NCBI GenBank assembly: GCA_029251505.1
Contig: JAQXDG010000012.1
Coordinates: 1 to 40,213, forward strand
Source of the DNA: Glaciecola sp.
GTDB taxonomy: Bacteria; Pseudomonadota; Gammaproteobacteria; Enterobacterales; Alteromonadaceae
Direction of reading: 5' to 3'
DNA length: 40,213 nt
How positions within the stretch are numbered: position 1 is the first letter of the stretch; every line of letters begins with the position of its first letter. The notes beneath the pieces were generated by a model that saw only the letters and a program-made list of their open reading frames with translations, did not search any database and was not told the DNA's origin. Shown here piece by piece: positions 26,166 to 36,270 of the stretch. The position numbers were made by a program, and so were the translations under genes.

Positions 26166-26588
26166 TTATTTGGCAAACAAAGAAGATAAGTCAGCAAACG
26201 CTTTAAACTCAAGGGCATTTCCAAACGGGTCGAGCAAAAATAACGTACTTTGCTCGCCCACTTCGCCTTTAAAGCGGGTATACGGCTCGATAACAAACTT
26301 AACGTTATGTGCTTTTAGCTTATCCGCTAACACTTGCCAATCCTCTAAGGTTAATACTACACCAAAATGCGGGACAGGCACGGCATGATTATCAACGGCA
26401 TTACTCACTGGTGCTGATGGCATAGCCGCCACAAGGTGCGTGACGACTTGATGACCAAAAAAATTCCAATCAATCCACTGGTCAGATTCACGCCCTTTTT
26501 CACATCCTAATAGATCACCATAAAACGAAGTGGCAAGGGCTAAATCAGTTACTGGAAAGGCAAGGTGGAACGGACGTAATGAACTCAT
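26166..26588 (-). CDS. VOC-superfamily (glyoxalase / dioxygenase-like) protein
   Basis: A 140-residue soluble protein with the paired beta-alpha-beta-beta-beta units of the vicinal oxygen chelate fold. Possible metal ligands are H8 in FHLAFPV, a histidine in the VPVPHFGVVL strand, and the glutamate of GNALEFKAF near the end. Family members include glyoxalase I, ring-cleaving dioxygenases and resistance proteins, and the substrate here is unknown. From its length and the VTDLALATSFY and LFLDPFGNALEF stretches it resembles the small single-domain glyoxalase-like proteins. It stands downstream of purA but is separated from it by a terminator, and its ribosome-binding site is weak. Confidence 0.85.
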   Translation of the reverse strand: MSSLRPFHLAFPVTDLALATSFYGDLLGCEKGRESDQWIDWNFFGHQVVTHLVAAMPSAPVSNAVDNHAVPVPHFGVVLTLEDWQVLADKLKAHNVKFVIEPYTRFKGEVGEQSTLFLLDPFGNALEFKAFADLSSLFAK

Positions 26589-26611
26589 AATATCTACTTA
26601 TTTTCTGATAC

Positions 26612-26639
26612 AAAAAAGGTGCGCTAAAAAGCACACCTT
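26612..26639 (-). terminator. Intrinsic terminator after purA
   Basis: On the minus strand AAGGTGTGC pairs with GCGCACCTT (nine pairs, one of them G-T) around a six-base loop and runs into TTTTTT. It is placed about 70 bases after the purA stop and 24 bases before the VOC gene start, so it should end the purA transcript. Confidence 0.8.
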
Positions 26640-26710
26640 AAACTAAATATTCTAATTTGAACAACGAATATCTAAAAAGTAGGAGTAAACTCGTTAATCC
26701 TAAACCGTGA

Positions 26711-28073
<1,363 letters not shown>

Positions 28074-28108
28074 TTGATCTCATTATTTAGTGATTAATTA
28101 GTCTAAGA

Positions 28109-28963
28109 CTAATATAAGAGGCTATAAACCTTTCTTCTATAACTAGATTTTAATGGTTCGCCATCTGGCAACGCATTGATCATTTCGAGTAAATACTTTT
28201 TCGCATCGCCGAAATTTAAATCAATTTGTACAATACTATAAAGCAAACCTAACGCTTCTTCAGTTTGATGAGCTGCATGTAATGCAACCGCCAACTCGAC
28301 CTTAATATCTTTATCTTCTGGGTTAGCAGCATACTGTGCTTGCAGAGCTTTCAGCTCAGGTGACTCGGCGGCTTGTTCCGCTAATTCAATTTTGCCTTGT
28401 AATACTGCATAACGGTTGTCTTGATCAACCAAACCGATATTTTCTAATAAGGCTTTAGCTGCCACAATGTGACCCACATCGATTTGACAATCAGCAAGCA
28501 TATACTGGCAATCGATATTATCTGGACTAATCGCATACGCTTGTTGTGCTAACGGTAGTGCACCTTGCACATCCCCAGCATTGAGTTTTTCTTGTGCTTG
28601 AATTAATAATTCATCTTCAGGTTGCGGTAAATGCTTTGCCAATAATGCCTCAATTTGAGCTTCATCGACCATGCCGGCAAACCCATCCACCGGCTGACCG
28701 TCTTTAACTAACATGACGGTAGGCAGACTTTTGATCCCAAACTGTGAAGCAATTTGTTGTTGCTCGTTACAATTGACTTGAGTGTATTGCATGACATTGG
28801 CATATCTTGGGGTTAACCGAGATAACATCTGTGTTACTTGTGTACAAGCTTCACTTTCAGGCACCCAAAACTGCACTAAAATAAAAGTATGTTTAGAATC
28901 TTCTAATAATATTTGCTGAAAATTGTCTAAGGTAATCGCGGTAGGTGCAATAGGTGCGTTCAT
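28109..28963 (-). CDS. cnoX: Thioredoxin-fold co-chaperone CnoX (YbbN)
   Basis: An N-terminal thioredoxin domain (about 1-110) joined to TPR-like helices (about 118-284), the architecture of E. coli CnoX/YbbN, which holds unfolding proteins under oxidative stress and passes them to DnaK and GroEL. The usual CxxC is SEAC (37-40), so the protein cannot act as a disulfide reductase; E. coli has SQHC. C40 and C65 match E. coli C38 and C63 with the same offset. The cis-proline segment SLPTVML is present. The 284 residues equal the family length. It is followed by purA after a hairpin, and the ATG has only a weak AAGA upstream. Confidence 0.92.
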   Translation of the reverse strand: MNAPIAPTAITLDNFQQILLEDSKHTFILVQFWVPESEACTQVTQMLSRLTPRYANVMQYTQVNCNEQQQIASQFGIKSLPTVMLVKDGQPVDGFAGMVDEAQIEALLAKHLPQPEDELLIQAQEKLNAGDVQGALPLAQQAYAISPDNIDCQYMLADCQIDVGHIVAAKALLENIGLVDQDNRYAVLQGKIELAEQAAESPELKALQAQYAANPEDKDIKVELAVALHAAHQTEEALGLLYSIVQIDLNFGDAKKYLLEMINALPDGEPLKSSYRRKVYSLLY

Positions 28964-29041
28964 ATTTGAATCATCTTGTTGTGTCTATAATGGTTAAATA
29001 ATGGGGGAATATGCTTATAAAACAAGTCTATTGTAACAATA

Positions 29042-29070
29042 TTGCCCTTTTTTATGCTTGAGCGTATTAT
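29042..29070 (+). promoter_or_regulatory. Candidate promoter for the Mpo1-like gene
   Basis: TTGCCC (29042-29047) and TATTAT (29065-29070) are 17 bases apart, about 30 bases before the ATG at 29102. The -35 matches four of six positions and the -10 five of six. Confidence 0.4.
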
Positions 29071-29101
29071 AGCCTAATCAACTATAGAAGAGTCAAACAG
29101 T

Positions 29102-29410
29102 ATGCAAACCTATCGTTCTTTTCGAGAGTTTTATCCATATTACTTGCAAGAGCATAAAAACAGACAGTGCCGGTTAATGCATTTTATCGGGACGAGTTTG
29201 GTCATAGCCTTAGTTGTCTACGCATTTATTACCCAATCATGGTGGGCGTTATTATTGCTGCCCGTAATCGGTTATGGCTTTGCTTGGATGGGCCACTTTT
29301 TCTTCGAAAAAAACAGACCCGCAACCTTTACTTACCCTTGGTATAGCTTTTTGGGTGATTGGGTAATGTATAAGGATATTTGGAGTGGCAAATTATCCTT
29401 ATTTAAATGA
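29102..29410 (+). CDS. Mpo1-like (DUF962) small membrane protein
   Basis: A 102-residue protein with two or three hydrophobic segments. It has the family's conserved opening EHKNRQCRLMHFIG (17-30), then GHFFFEKNRPATFTYPWYS (about 64-82) and GDWVMYKD. Yeast Mpo1 of this family is an iron-dependent dioxygenase in phytosphingosine alpha-oxidation, and the conserved histidines (H18, H27, H65) could bind metal; the bacterial role is unknown. GAAGAG lies about nine bases before the ATG. It stands alone, divergent from cnoX and convergent with the PhoH gene. Confidence 0.85.
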   Translation: MQTYRSFREFYPYYLQEHKNRQCRLMHFIGTSLVIALVVYAFITQSWWALLLLPVIGYGFAWMGHFFFEKNRPATFTYPWYSFLGDWVMYKDIWSGKLSLFK

Positions 29411-29437
29411 CCCCTCTCTCAGCCACCGTACTTCTAG

Positions 29438-30832
29438 CTACAGTGTGTTTTCGGCAAACTCTGCTAGACGACTTCTTACCACACCCTCTAAAGTGATCGT
29501 TGAACTGCCCTCAAAGTGTTTGAACTTTTCAACGATATAGGTCAATCCCGACGTGACTGCAGAAAGATAATTACTATCGATTTGTGCTAGATTGCCGCCA
29601 CAAATGAGTTTCGTGCCTTCGCCACATCGAGTAATAATCGTTTTGAGCTGGGAGGCTGTTAAATTTTGTGATTCATCCAAAATCACAATCGCGTTTTGAA
29701 TACTTCGACCACGCATAAAATTAACTGATTTAAACTGAATATTGGCCTTTTCCATAATATAGGACATAGAGCCTGATGTATTTTCATCATGTTTATGCAG
29801 TACTTCTAAGGAATCTGTGATCGCAGCCAACCATGGCGCCATTTTCTCTTCTTCCGTACCCGGTAAAAAGCCTATGGACTCGGCAATTTCAGGTGTAGAG
29901 CGCGTCACAATAATTTTATCATACATGTTCTTTTCAACGACCATTTCTAATGCCGCAGCTAATGCTAACAGTGTTTTACCACTCCCAGCAGGTCCCGTCA
30001 TAATGACCAAATCAATATGCGGGTCGAGCAAAGTATGTAATGCCATTGCTTGACCAATATTTTTGGGTTGAATGCCCCATGCTTGACGTGACATTAACCG
30101 CTCGACACCAAAGTCAACCACTTCAATATACTCTTTCTCAATGCCTTCAATCAACCCTGCAAATGTCTTAGTCTCATCAATGATAAATTCATTAATATAC
30201 GCATCCGGTAGCACACTCTTAGGTATTCTATGAATGGTATCGCGCCCTTCTTGGCGACTTTGTACATTAGTGACTTGTGACCAAAAATCACCAGGAAACA
30301 TCATGTATCCTTTACACAGGTATTTAATATCATCAATTAACTGATCAGTTCGGTAATCTTCTACTTTTCGCATCCCAGCGCCTTTCGCTTTGAGACGCAT
30401 ATTGATATCTTTGGTCACCAGTACAACCGTCGTATCTGGGTGAGATTGCTGAAGATCCAATCCGACATTGATGATGCGATTGTCGTTTTCGTTACTCGTA
30501 AATACTTGTAACTCTTGCGCCATCAGCAAATCAGTATAAATTGATAAGCGTCCACTGGGCCCATGTTCACCGCCGACAGTGCCCGCAAGACTGACACCAT
30601 GGGTCATTTCCTCAGGCGAAGCGTCTTTGAGGATATTTTCCATTGCGCGAATAGACACACGTGCGTCCCGAGCTACGTCTTTTTTGCTGTCTTTAATGTA
30701 ATCTAATTCTTCTAATACTGTCATCGGAATGACAACATCATGTTCTTGGAAGGATAAAAAGGCGAGCGGTTCGTGCAACAGTATGTTGGTATCTAATACA
30801 TATATTTTGGTCGAACTAGAATGAATTGACAT
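29438..30832 (-). CDS. PIN domain plus PhoH-like ATPase
   Basis: The N-terminal PIN nuclease-like domain (about 1-150) has acidic residues expected for metal binding, starting with D14 in YVLDTN. The PhoH ATPase domain (about 230-464) shows a Walker A, MTGPAGSGKTLLALAAA, and a Walker B, IVILDESQNL. This PIN-PhoH fusion is widespread (PhoH2-like); some members act as RNA helicase/ribonucleases, a role that can only be inferred here. The ATG at 30832 is chosen because AAGGAG lies six bases before it; an ATG at 30856 would place that sequence inside the gene. The product is then 464 residues. It does not form an operon with its neighbours. Confidence 0.92.
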   Translation of the reverse strand: MSIHSSSTKIYVLDTNILLHEPLAFLSFQEHDVVIPMTVLEELDYIKDSKKDVARDARVSIRAMENILKDASPEEMTHGVSLAGTVGGEHGPSGRLSIYTDLLMAQELQVFTSNENDNRIINVGLDLQQSHPDTTVVLVTKDINMRLKAKGAGMRKVEDYRTDQLIDDIKYLCKGYMMFPGDFWSQVTNVQSRQEGRDTIHRIPKSVLPDAYINEFIIDETKTFAGLIEGIEKEYIEVVDFGVERLMSRQAWGIQPKNIGQAMALHTLLDPHIDLVIMTGPAGSGKTLLALAAALEMVVEKNMYDKIIVTRSTPEIAESIGFLPGTEEEKMAPWLAAITDSLEVLHKHDENTSGSMSYIMEKANIQFKSVNFMRGRSIQNAIVILDESQNLTASQLKTIITRCGEGTKLICGGNLAQIDSNYLSAVTSGLTYIVEKFKHFEGSSTITLEGVVRSRLAEFAENTL

Positions 30833-31065
30833 CCATAACTCCTTAAATGGTGACATTTTCTGACTACTCTAATTAACAGTACTAGAAAAAATTGCGACTT
30901 GCTGTTTTTTTTAGCAAATACAACATAATTTGTGCCATTGCCCTATTTATAAGGCGTTGTAAGACAAAGTATTTTTGCCGCCCTATGATTTATGTCACAA
31001 ATCTTTGAGTAATCATGCGATAATTAAGCTGATTTTTTCTCCTACTTAAATGATTTTATTATTCT

Positions 31066-33903
31066 ATGAATTTTGCAATTGGTCAACGCTGGCTGAGCTC
31101 TCAGCAACCCGAGCTTGGATTAGGTATAGTTGCGGATGTACAACTACGCCAAATTACAATTTATTTCCCGATTACCCAAGAAGACAAACTTTATTCTGTC
31201 GATAGTTCTCCCTTAATTCGCTTATTGTTAGAAAAAGGCGATACGGGCATTGATGTGGATGCTCGTGAATTTTGCGTGATCGACACACTCGATACCAATG
31301 GTTTGATTCAATATTTGGTTGATTACCAAGATGGTTCTGATTATCAAGTCTTAACCGAAACTCAGCTTTCGCACCATACGCAAATCAATCAACCCGAAGA
31401 CCGATTGTTTACCCTACAATTAGATAAATATAACTGGTTTGATGCACGTTTACATGCGTTTAATGCTCGCTTTGCTCATCAACAATCACCTTTGTTAGGC
31501 CTTGCTGGCGCACGCGTTAATTTGATTGAACACCAGATTCATATCGCGAATCAAGTAGGTAATCGATTTGCACCTCGCGTATTACTGGCGGATGAAGTGG
31601 GACTAGGCAAAACCATTGAAGCAGCGATGATCATGCAAAAGCAACGTCTAAGTGGTCGCGCTTCTCGCATGCTAATTATTGTTCCTGAAAGTTTGATTCA
31701 CCAATGGCTGGTCGAAATGCATCGCCGTGTGAATATGCAATGTGCTGTCTTTGATGCCCCCCGCGTGAACGCGTTATTAGAAGATGGCATGAACCCTTTT
31801 GACGCAGAGCAAATCGTGTTAATTAGCATCGATACCTTGGTTGCGCATCCCACTATCAATGATTGGGCTGTGCAGTCGTCTTGGGATCTCATCGTGGTCG
31901 ATGAAGCGCACCATTTACAATGGTCACAAACGGCCGTTTCAACCGAATATAAAATCGTTGAACAACTCACCCAAACCACCCCAGGAGTGTTGTTGTTAAC
32001 GGCTACACCTGATCAGTTAGGGCATGAGAGTCATTTTGCACGATTACGTTTACTTGACCCTGCACGCTTCGCTGATTTTGCGACTTATGAAACCGAACAA
32101 AGCCATTATACTGAACTTGCTACCTTAACGGATGCACTCCTCGCCGAAGCTCAGTCTTTAGCGCTAGTGGGTGATATTACGGGTCAAGATGTAATAATAA
32201 GCGCACCGTTACAACAGCAGATCCTGACTATTTACCCTGATATGGATAGCCCTGAATTTGCGACGATGTCACACCAAGACATTATTAATGACTTGATTGA
32301 TCGCCATGGCACTGGACGCATGTTTTTCCGTAATACTCGCCATTCGATTCAAGGATTAAATGAACGCGTATTGCACCCCGTTCCTTTTGTCTTCCCAGAA
32401 GAATGGGATGATGTTGATTGCCCTACTGCACAACTGTGTTTTCGTCATGAATTACCGGCGTTAGTGATGAGTTGGTTAGAAGAAGATCCGCGAGTGCAAT
32501 GGTTGTTAGATTATCTTGATAACACTGACTCAAAAACCTTATTAATCTGTCGCTCTCAAGTAACAGTGCTACAACTAGCTGAATTCATTAAGCAACAAAC
32601 GGGTCGTCATTTACCGGTATTCCATGAAAAAATGAGTATTATTGAACGTGATCGCGCTGCGCACTATTTTGCCGATCCAGACAGTAATACTCCATTATTA
32701 TTGTGTAGTGAAATTGGATCTGAAGGTCGTAACTTTCAATTTGCGCAACATTTGATTTTGTTTGATTTACCCCTCCATCCTGATTTACTAGAGCAACGAA
32801 TCGGTCGTTTGGACAGGATTGGCCAATCACAAATCGTCAATATCCATGTACCGTATTTTACTGGCTCAGCCCATGAAAGATTGTTTAACATCTATCATCA
32901 AGGTCTCAATAGCTTTAATGAAACCTGTGCTATCGGTGCCAAAGTTTTTGACACATTAGCCGATGAAATCCAGTCTTATATTAGTGCAGAACAAGAACCG
33001 GAAGGTCTCATTGAGAAGATCACCGATTTGGCTGCGCAATATAATCTTGAGCGTCAACAAGGTCGTGATAAGTTACTTGAGCTCAGTGCTAGCGGTAAAG
33101 GCACTGTTGAGCCATTGCTTGAGGCATTAAATGATCCTGAACAAGTGCAATCGGTCGAACGCTTTATGCAACTGATCTGTGATGCTTTGGGGATAGCGTA
33201 TATTGTAAATGACGCGCATAGCTTTATTTTACAGCCTACCGATCAACTTGCTCATACTCTGTCAAGCTTACCTGAAGATGGTTTAAGCATTACCTATCGA
33301 CGCGACATCGCGACGGCACGAGAAGAACTCAGTTTTATTAGCTGGGATCATCCTTTTGTGCATGATGCTATCGATATCATCACGAGCGAAGTGAATGGTA
33401 AAGCATCACTAGGTTTCATGAATAATAGCGCCCTCCCCGCTGGTGCATTCTTTGTTGAATGCTTGTATATCTTACAAGCCAATTCAGATAATACCTCGGG
33501 AAATAATCCGTATTTGACGCAAACGCCGGTATTGATTCAAATTGATAGTCAAGGCAGCAGCATGAAGAATGTATCTGTTGCGCTGACCAAAGTAGATCGT
33601 AAAATGGGACAAAAACTGGTACCCGCTCTAGCTCAGCCGATTAAACTGGTGCTGACAAAAGCAGATGAATTGGCAGCTAAGCGTGTTAAACCGGTTAAAA
33701 AATCGGCCATAGATTTTGTTAATCGTCAATTAGGCGATGAGATCATTCGGTTGCAACAATTACAAAAAGTGAATCCGAGTATCAGTGATGTGGAAATAGA
33801 GCAGATGCAAGCCACATTAAACCAAGCATTAAAACGTATTAAAGAAGCAACATTATATCTTGATGCGGTGCGTGTTGTGATTAATAATCCGCAAAATAAA
33901 TGA
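31066..33903 (+). CDS. rapA: RNA polymerase-associated ATPase RapA
   Basis: A Swi2/Snf2-type ATPase that binds RNA polymerase and helps it recycle after termination. The 945 residues (968 in E. coli) begin with an N-terminal beta-barrel region (about 1-110). Helicase motifs I and II follow: LADEVGLGKTIEA near 175-188 and VDEAHHLQW near 277-285. The second helicase lobe has SEIGSEGRNFQFA and QRIGRLDRIGQ at about 550-590. The C-terminal third is RapA-specific. No clear Shine-Dalgarno is seen before the ATG, in a 233-base gap from phoH. rluA follows after 54 bases, the same neighbour as in E. coli, which supports orthology. Confidence 0.96.
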   Translation: MNFAIGQRWLSSQQPELGLGIVADVQLRQITIYFPITQEDKLYSVDSSPLIRLLLEKGDTGIDVDAREFCVIDTLDTNGLIQYLVDYQDGSDYQVLTETQLSHHTQINQPEDRLFTLQLDKYNWFDARLHAFNARFAHQQSPLLGLAGARVNLIEHQIHIANQVGNRFAPRVLLADEVGLGKTIEAAMIMQKQRLSGRASRMLIIVPESLIHQWLVEMHRRVNMQCAVFDAPRVNALLEDGMNPFDAEQIVLISIDTLVAHPTINDWAVQSSWDLIVVDEAHHLQWSQTAVSTEYKIVEQLTQTTPGVLLLTATPDQLGHESHFARLRLLDPARFADFATYETEQSHYTELATLTDALLAEAQSLALVGDITGQDVIISAPLQQQILTIYPDMDSPEFATMSHQDIINDLIDRHGTGRMFFRNTRHSIQGLNERVLHPVPFVFPEEWDDVDCPTAQLCFRHELPALVMSWLEEDPRVQWLLDYLDNTDSKTLLICRSQVTVLQLAEFIKQQTGRHLPVFHEKMSIIERDRAAHYFADPDSNTPLLLCSEIGSEGRNFQFAQHLILFDLPLHPDLLEQRIGRLDRIGQSQIVNIHVPYFTGSAHERLFNIYHQGLNSFNETCAIGAKVFDTLADEIQSYISAEQEPEGLIEKITDLAAQYNLERQQGRDKLLELSASGKGTVEPLLEALNDPEQVQSVERFMQLICDALGIAYIVNDAHSFILQPTDQLAHTLSSLPEDGLSITYRRDIATAREELSFISWDHPFVHDAIDIITSEVNGKASLGFMNNSALPAGAFFVECLYILQANSDNTSGNNPYLTQTPVLIQIDSQGSSMKNVSVALTKVDRKMGQKLVPALAQPIKLVLTKADELAAKRVKPVKKSAIDFVNRQLGDEIIRLQQLQKVNPSISDVEIEQMQATLNQALKRIKEATLYLDAVRVVINNPQNK

Positions 33904-33957
33904 TCGTTACGAGCTAATGCTAACAAATAACGCGGCGAAACAGGAGAAACTAACACT

Positions 33958-34653
33958 ATGGCTATACTAAATTATCAACCACCTATGGTACCGTTTTTAG
34001 ATATTTTATATCAAGATGAAGACGTCATCGTGTTAGCTAAAGCCGCAGGATTGCTGAGTGTTCGTGGACGTGCGGATAATCATCAAGACAGCTTACAAAA
34101 ACGCGTGACGGATGTGTATCCTCTCGCGCGGATTGTACACCGCTTAGATATGGCGACATCCGGTATTATTGTTATGGCGATGCACAAGCCTGCTAATCAG
34201 CATCTTAGTGATCAGTTTGCGCAAAGAAAGACACAAAAACGCTATTTTGCACGAGTATTAGGAAAAATGGAGAGCACAGAAGGCGAGATAACCGCACCAT
34301 TAATTGTGGATTGGCCGAACCGTCCAAAACAAAAAGTCTGTCATGAAACCGGTAAAGCGAGCCTAACGCGCTACAAAGTAATTTCGGTAGATCAGCATAC
34401 GACACTGGTTGAACTGCATCCTGTCACAGGCCGCTCACATCAGCTACGAGTGCATATGTTATCGATTGGCCATCCCATATTAGGAGACCGCTTGTACACT
34501 GATCCTGATACACGTATTGGGATTGAACGTTTGTGGTTACACGCCGCAGAGTTGGGGTTTTATCATCCAACAAGTGAAAAGTGGATGCAGTTCGCTATCC
34601 CACATCCATTTGTTACTGAGCCAACTATTACGGCTGCAGCTGCAGCGCAATGA
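33958..34653 (+). CDS. rluA: Dual-specificity 23S rRNA / tRNA pseudouridine synthase RluA
   Basis: Makes pseudouridine at 23S rRNA position 746 and tRNA position 32 in E. coli. The catalytic aspartate is D64 in VHRLDMATSG, the same number as E. coli D64. WPNRPKQKVC and TGRSHQLRVHMLSIGHPILGD also match the E. coli enzyme from memory. The 231 residues are close to E. coli's 219, with a slightly longer C-terminus. AGGAGA precedes the ATG by about ten bases. It directly follows rapA. Its last 26 bases overlap the end of the convergent sugar dehydrogenase gene. Confidence 0.94.
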   Translation: MAILNYQPPMVPFLDILYQDEDVIVLAKAAGLLSVRGRADNHQDSLQKRVTDVYPLARIVHRLDMATSGIIVMAMHKPANQHLSDQFAQRKTQKRYFARVLGKMESTEGEITAPLIVDWPNRPKQKVCHETGKASLTRYKVISVDQHTTLVELHPVTGRSHQLRVHMLSIGHPILGDRLYTDPDTRIGIERLWLHAAELGFYHPTSEKWMQFAIPHPFVTEPTITAAAAAQ

Positions 34654-35719
34654 GTCGCCCTTTAGGCTCATCAGTCACCACATAAACCGTATTATCAGTA
34701 CCAACAGCCACATCACGAACGCGTGCGTCTAAATCGGTCAGCAACTCAGTTTGACGCACGACTTGGTTGTCTTGCAACGTTAAGTAACGCAGATGTCTAA
34801 ACTTTAACGAGCCTACTAATAAGTCATCTTTATAAAACGCCATGCCGCTTGGGGCAATTGAAGGCACCCAATAGGTTAATGGCTGTTCCAATCCTGGCGA
34901 CTCAGTTTTATCCGAAATAATATCCCCATTATAATTGACGCCATAAGTGATCGTTGGCCAACCATAATTGGCACCCGCTTTGAGTGTATTCAGTTCGTCA
35001 CCGCCTTTCGGCCCATGTTCATGCGCCCACATGACATTCAACTTAGGATGTAATGCAATACCTTGTACATTGCGATGACCAATAGAATAGACTTCAGGTA
35101 CAGCACTATCTAAAAATGCGTTTTTCGGATGTGGCGACCCATCGCTTTGCACACGAATAATTTTACCGTAATGGTTGTCTAACGACTGGGTTTGATTCTT
35201 TCCTGAATTACGGTCACCTAAGGTAATAAACAATGCACCGTCATTGGCAAACGCTAAACGACAACCAAAATGAAAACCAGATTTTATCTTTGGATGCGCT
35301 GCAAATATTTGCGTGACATGGGTCAAACTAGAGGTTGATAATGTCGCTTTGTACACTTCCGAGCCGGTATTACCCTCACTATCAGCGCCCACCAGACAAA
35401 CGTATAGTGTTTGATTTGTTGCGAAATTGGGATCTAATACAATACCTAATACACCACCTTGCCGCTCAGCCACTACTTCCGGTAAGCCCGATAAACGCGT
35501 GACAGTGCCAGCCGCAGAAATCTTAGCAATGTGACCAGGGCGTTCTGTCACCAAAAATTCATTATTTGGGAGTAATGCAATTGACCACGGATTCGCTAAA
35601 TCTGTGGCGATCGTCTGTTGCGACACAACTGTTTGCGCACTTAACGGTAAACAAATACACAGCAACAAAGCATAGATAGTGTTGACGACACGTCGGCTTG
35701 ATAACGTTATTGAATCCAT
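34628..35719 (-). CDS. PQQ-dependent soluble aldose (glucose/sorbosone) dehydrogenase-like protein
   Basis: A 363-residue exported beta-propeller of the GSDH family (PF07995), related to E. coli YliI/Asd and soluble glucose dehydrogenase. The signal peptide spans about residues 1-28 (hydrophobic 15-26, possible cut after LSA). Conserved segments include TERPGHIAKI, FGCRLAFANDGALFITLGDRN, IGHRNVQGIALHP (with the catalytic-type histidine) and HEHGPKGGDELN, which in relatives line the PQQ and calcium sites. No PQQ synthesis genes are present here, so cofactor supply is unknown. AAGGA precedes the ATG. It lies 58 bases after the PCuAC gene on the same strand and overlaps rluA tail to tail by 26 bases. 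Confidence 0.88.
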   Translation of the reverse strand: MDSITLSSRRVVNTIYALLLCICLPLSAQTVVSQQTIATDLANPWSIALLPNNEFLVTERPGHIAKISAAGTVTRLSGLPEVVAERQGGVLGIVLDPNFATNQTLYVCLVGADSEGNTGSEVYKATLSTSSLTHVTQIFAAHPKIKSGFHFGCRLAFANDGALFITLGDRNSGKNQTQSLDNHYGKIIRVQSDGSPHPKNAFLDSAVPEVYSIGHRNVQGIALHPKLNVMWAHEHGPKGGDELNTLKAGANYGWPTITYGVNYNGDIISDKTESPGLEQPLTYWVPSIAPSGMAFYKDDLLVGSLKFRHLRYLTLQDNQVVRQTELLTDLDARVRDVAVGTDNTVYVVTDEPKGRLIALQLQP

Positions 35720-35777
35720 AAATAGTCCTTACAAACTAATTAATAAGTTGATGATACGTTTTGGCTCGCAAAAAAGT

Positions 35778-36239
35778 TTAGTGAGGCATGCTATTGGTAT
35801 GCATAGCGACCACAGGAAAATTGACCGTTTGTGCAGGCGCATTGGCAAAATTGAGCGTTAACGCAATGTGTTTACCTTCATCCAATGCCGTTTGTAACCC
35901 TATAAACATAATGTGAAAACCACCCGGACCAAATACAACGTCACCACCAGCCGGCAAGGCAACGCCGTCAGTCACTTGCTGCATAATCATCATGTCATCT
36001 TCCATAAGCATGGTATGAATTTGAATGTCACGCGCAATATAAGTTAGCGCGGATACCGACATGAGTCGGTCGTCAATATCGGTATGATTGGTAATAGTCA
36101 TGTACGCAGCGCCAGTCGTCGCTTGGGTAAATGCCGCACGGATTTTACTGTCCGTAACCTGAATGGTAGAAGGTGCGACAGGTGCACACCCTAATACTGC
36201 TAACAATAAAACACTCACCACTAACACTATACGTAACAT
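35778..36239 (-). CDS. PCuAC-type periplasmic copper chaperone lipoprotein
   Basis: A DUF461/PCuAC family protein that binds Cu(I) and in relatives helps load the CuA site of cytochrome oxidase. I start at ATG 36239, with AAGGAG seven bases before it; a GTG at 36260 would put that sequence inside the gene. The 153-residue product then has a classic lipoprotein signal, LLLAVLGC (C18). Copper ligands are H75, M77, M86, H109 and M111, in the pattern of histidine-methionine pairs characteristic of the family. The C-terminus (VAMHTNSMPH) adds more His and Met. purK ends 31 bases upstream on the same strand. Confidence 0.9.
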   Translation of the reverse strand: MLRIVLVVSVLLLAVLGCAPVAPSTIQVTDSKIRAAFTQATTGAAYMTITNHTDIDDRLMSVSALTYIARDIQIHTMLMEDDMMIMQQVTDGVALPAGGDVVFGPGGFHIMFIGLQTALDEGKHIALTLNFANAPAQTVNFPVVAMHTNSMPH

Positions 36240-36270
36240 CAAGCGTCTCCTTAAATTCACAAAATAAAAA

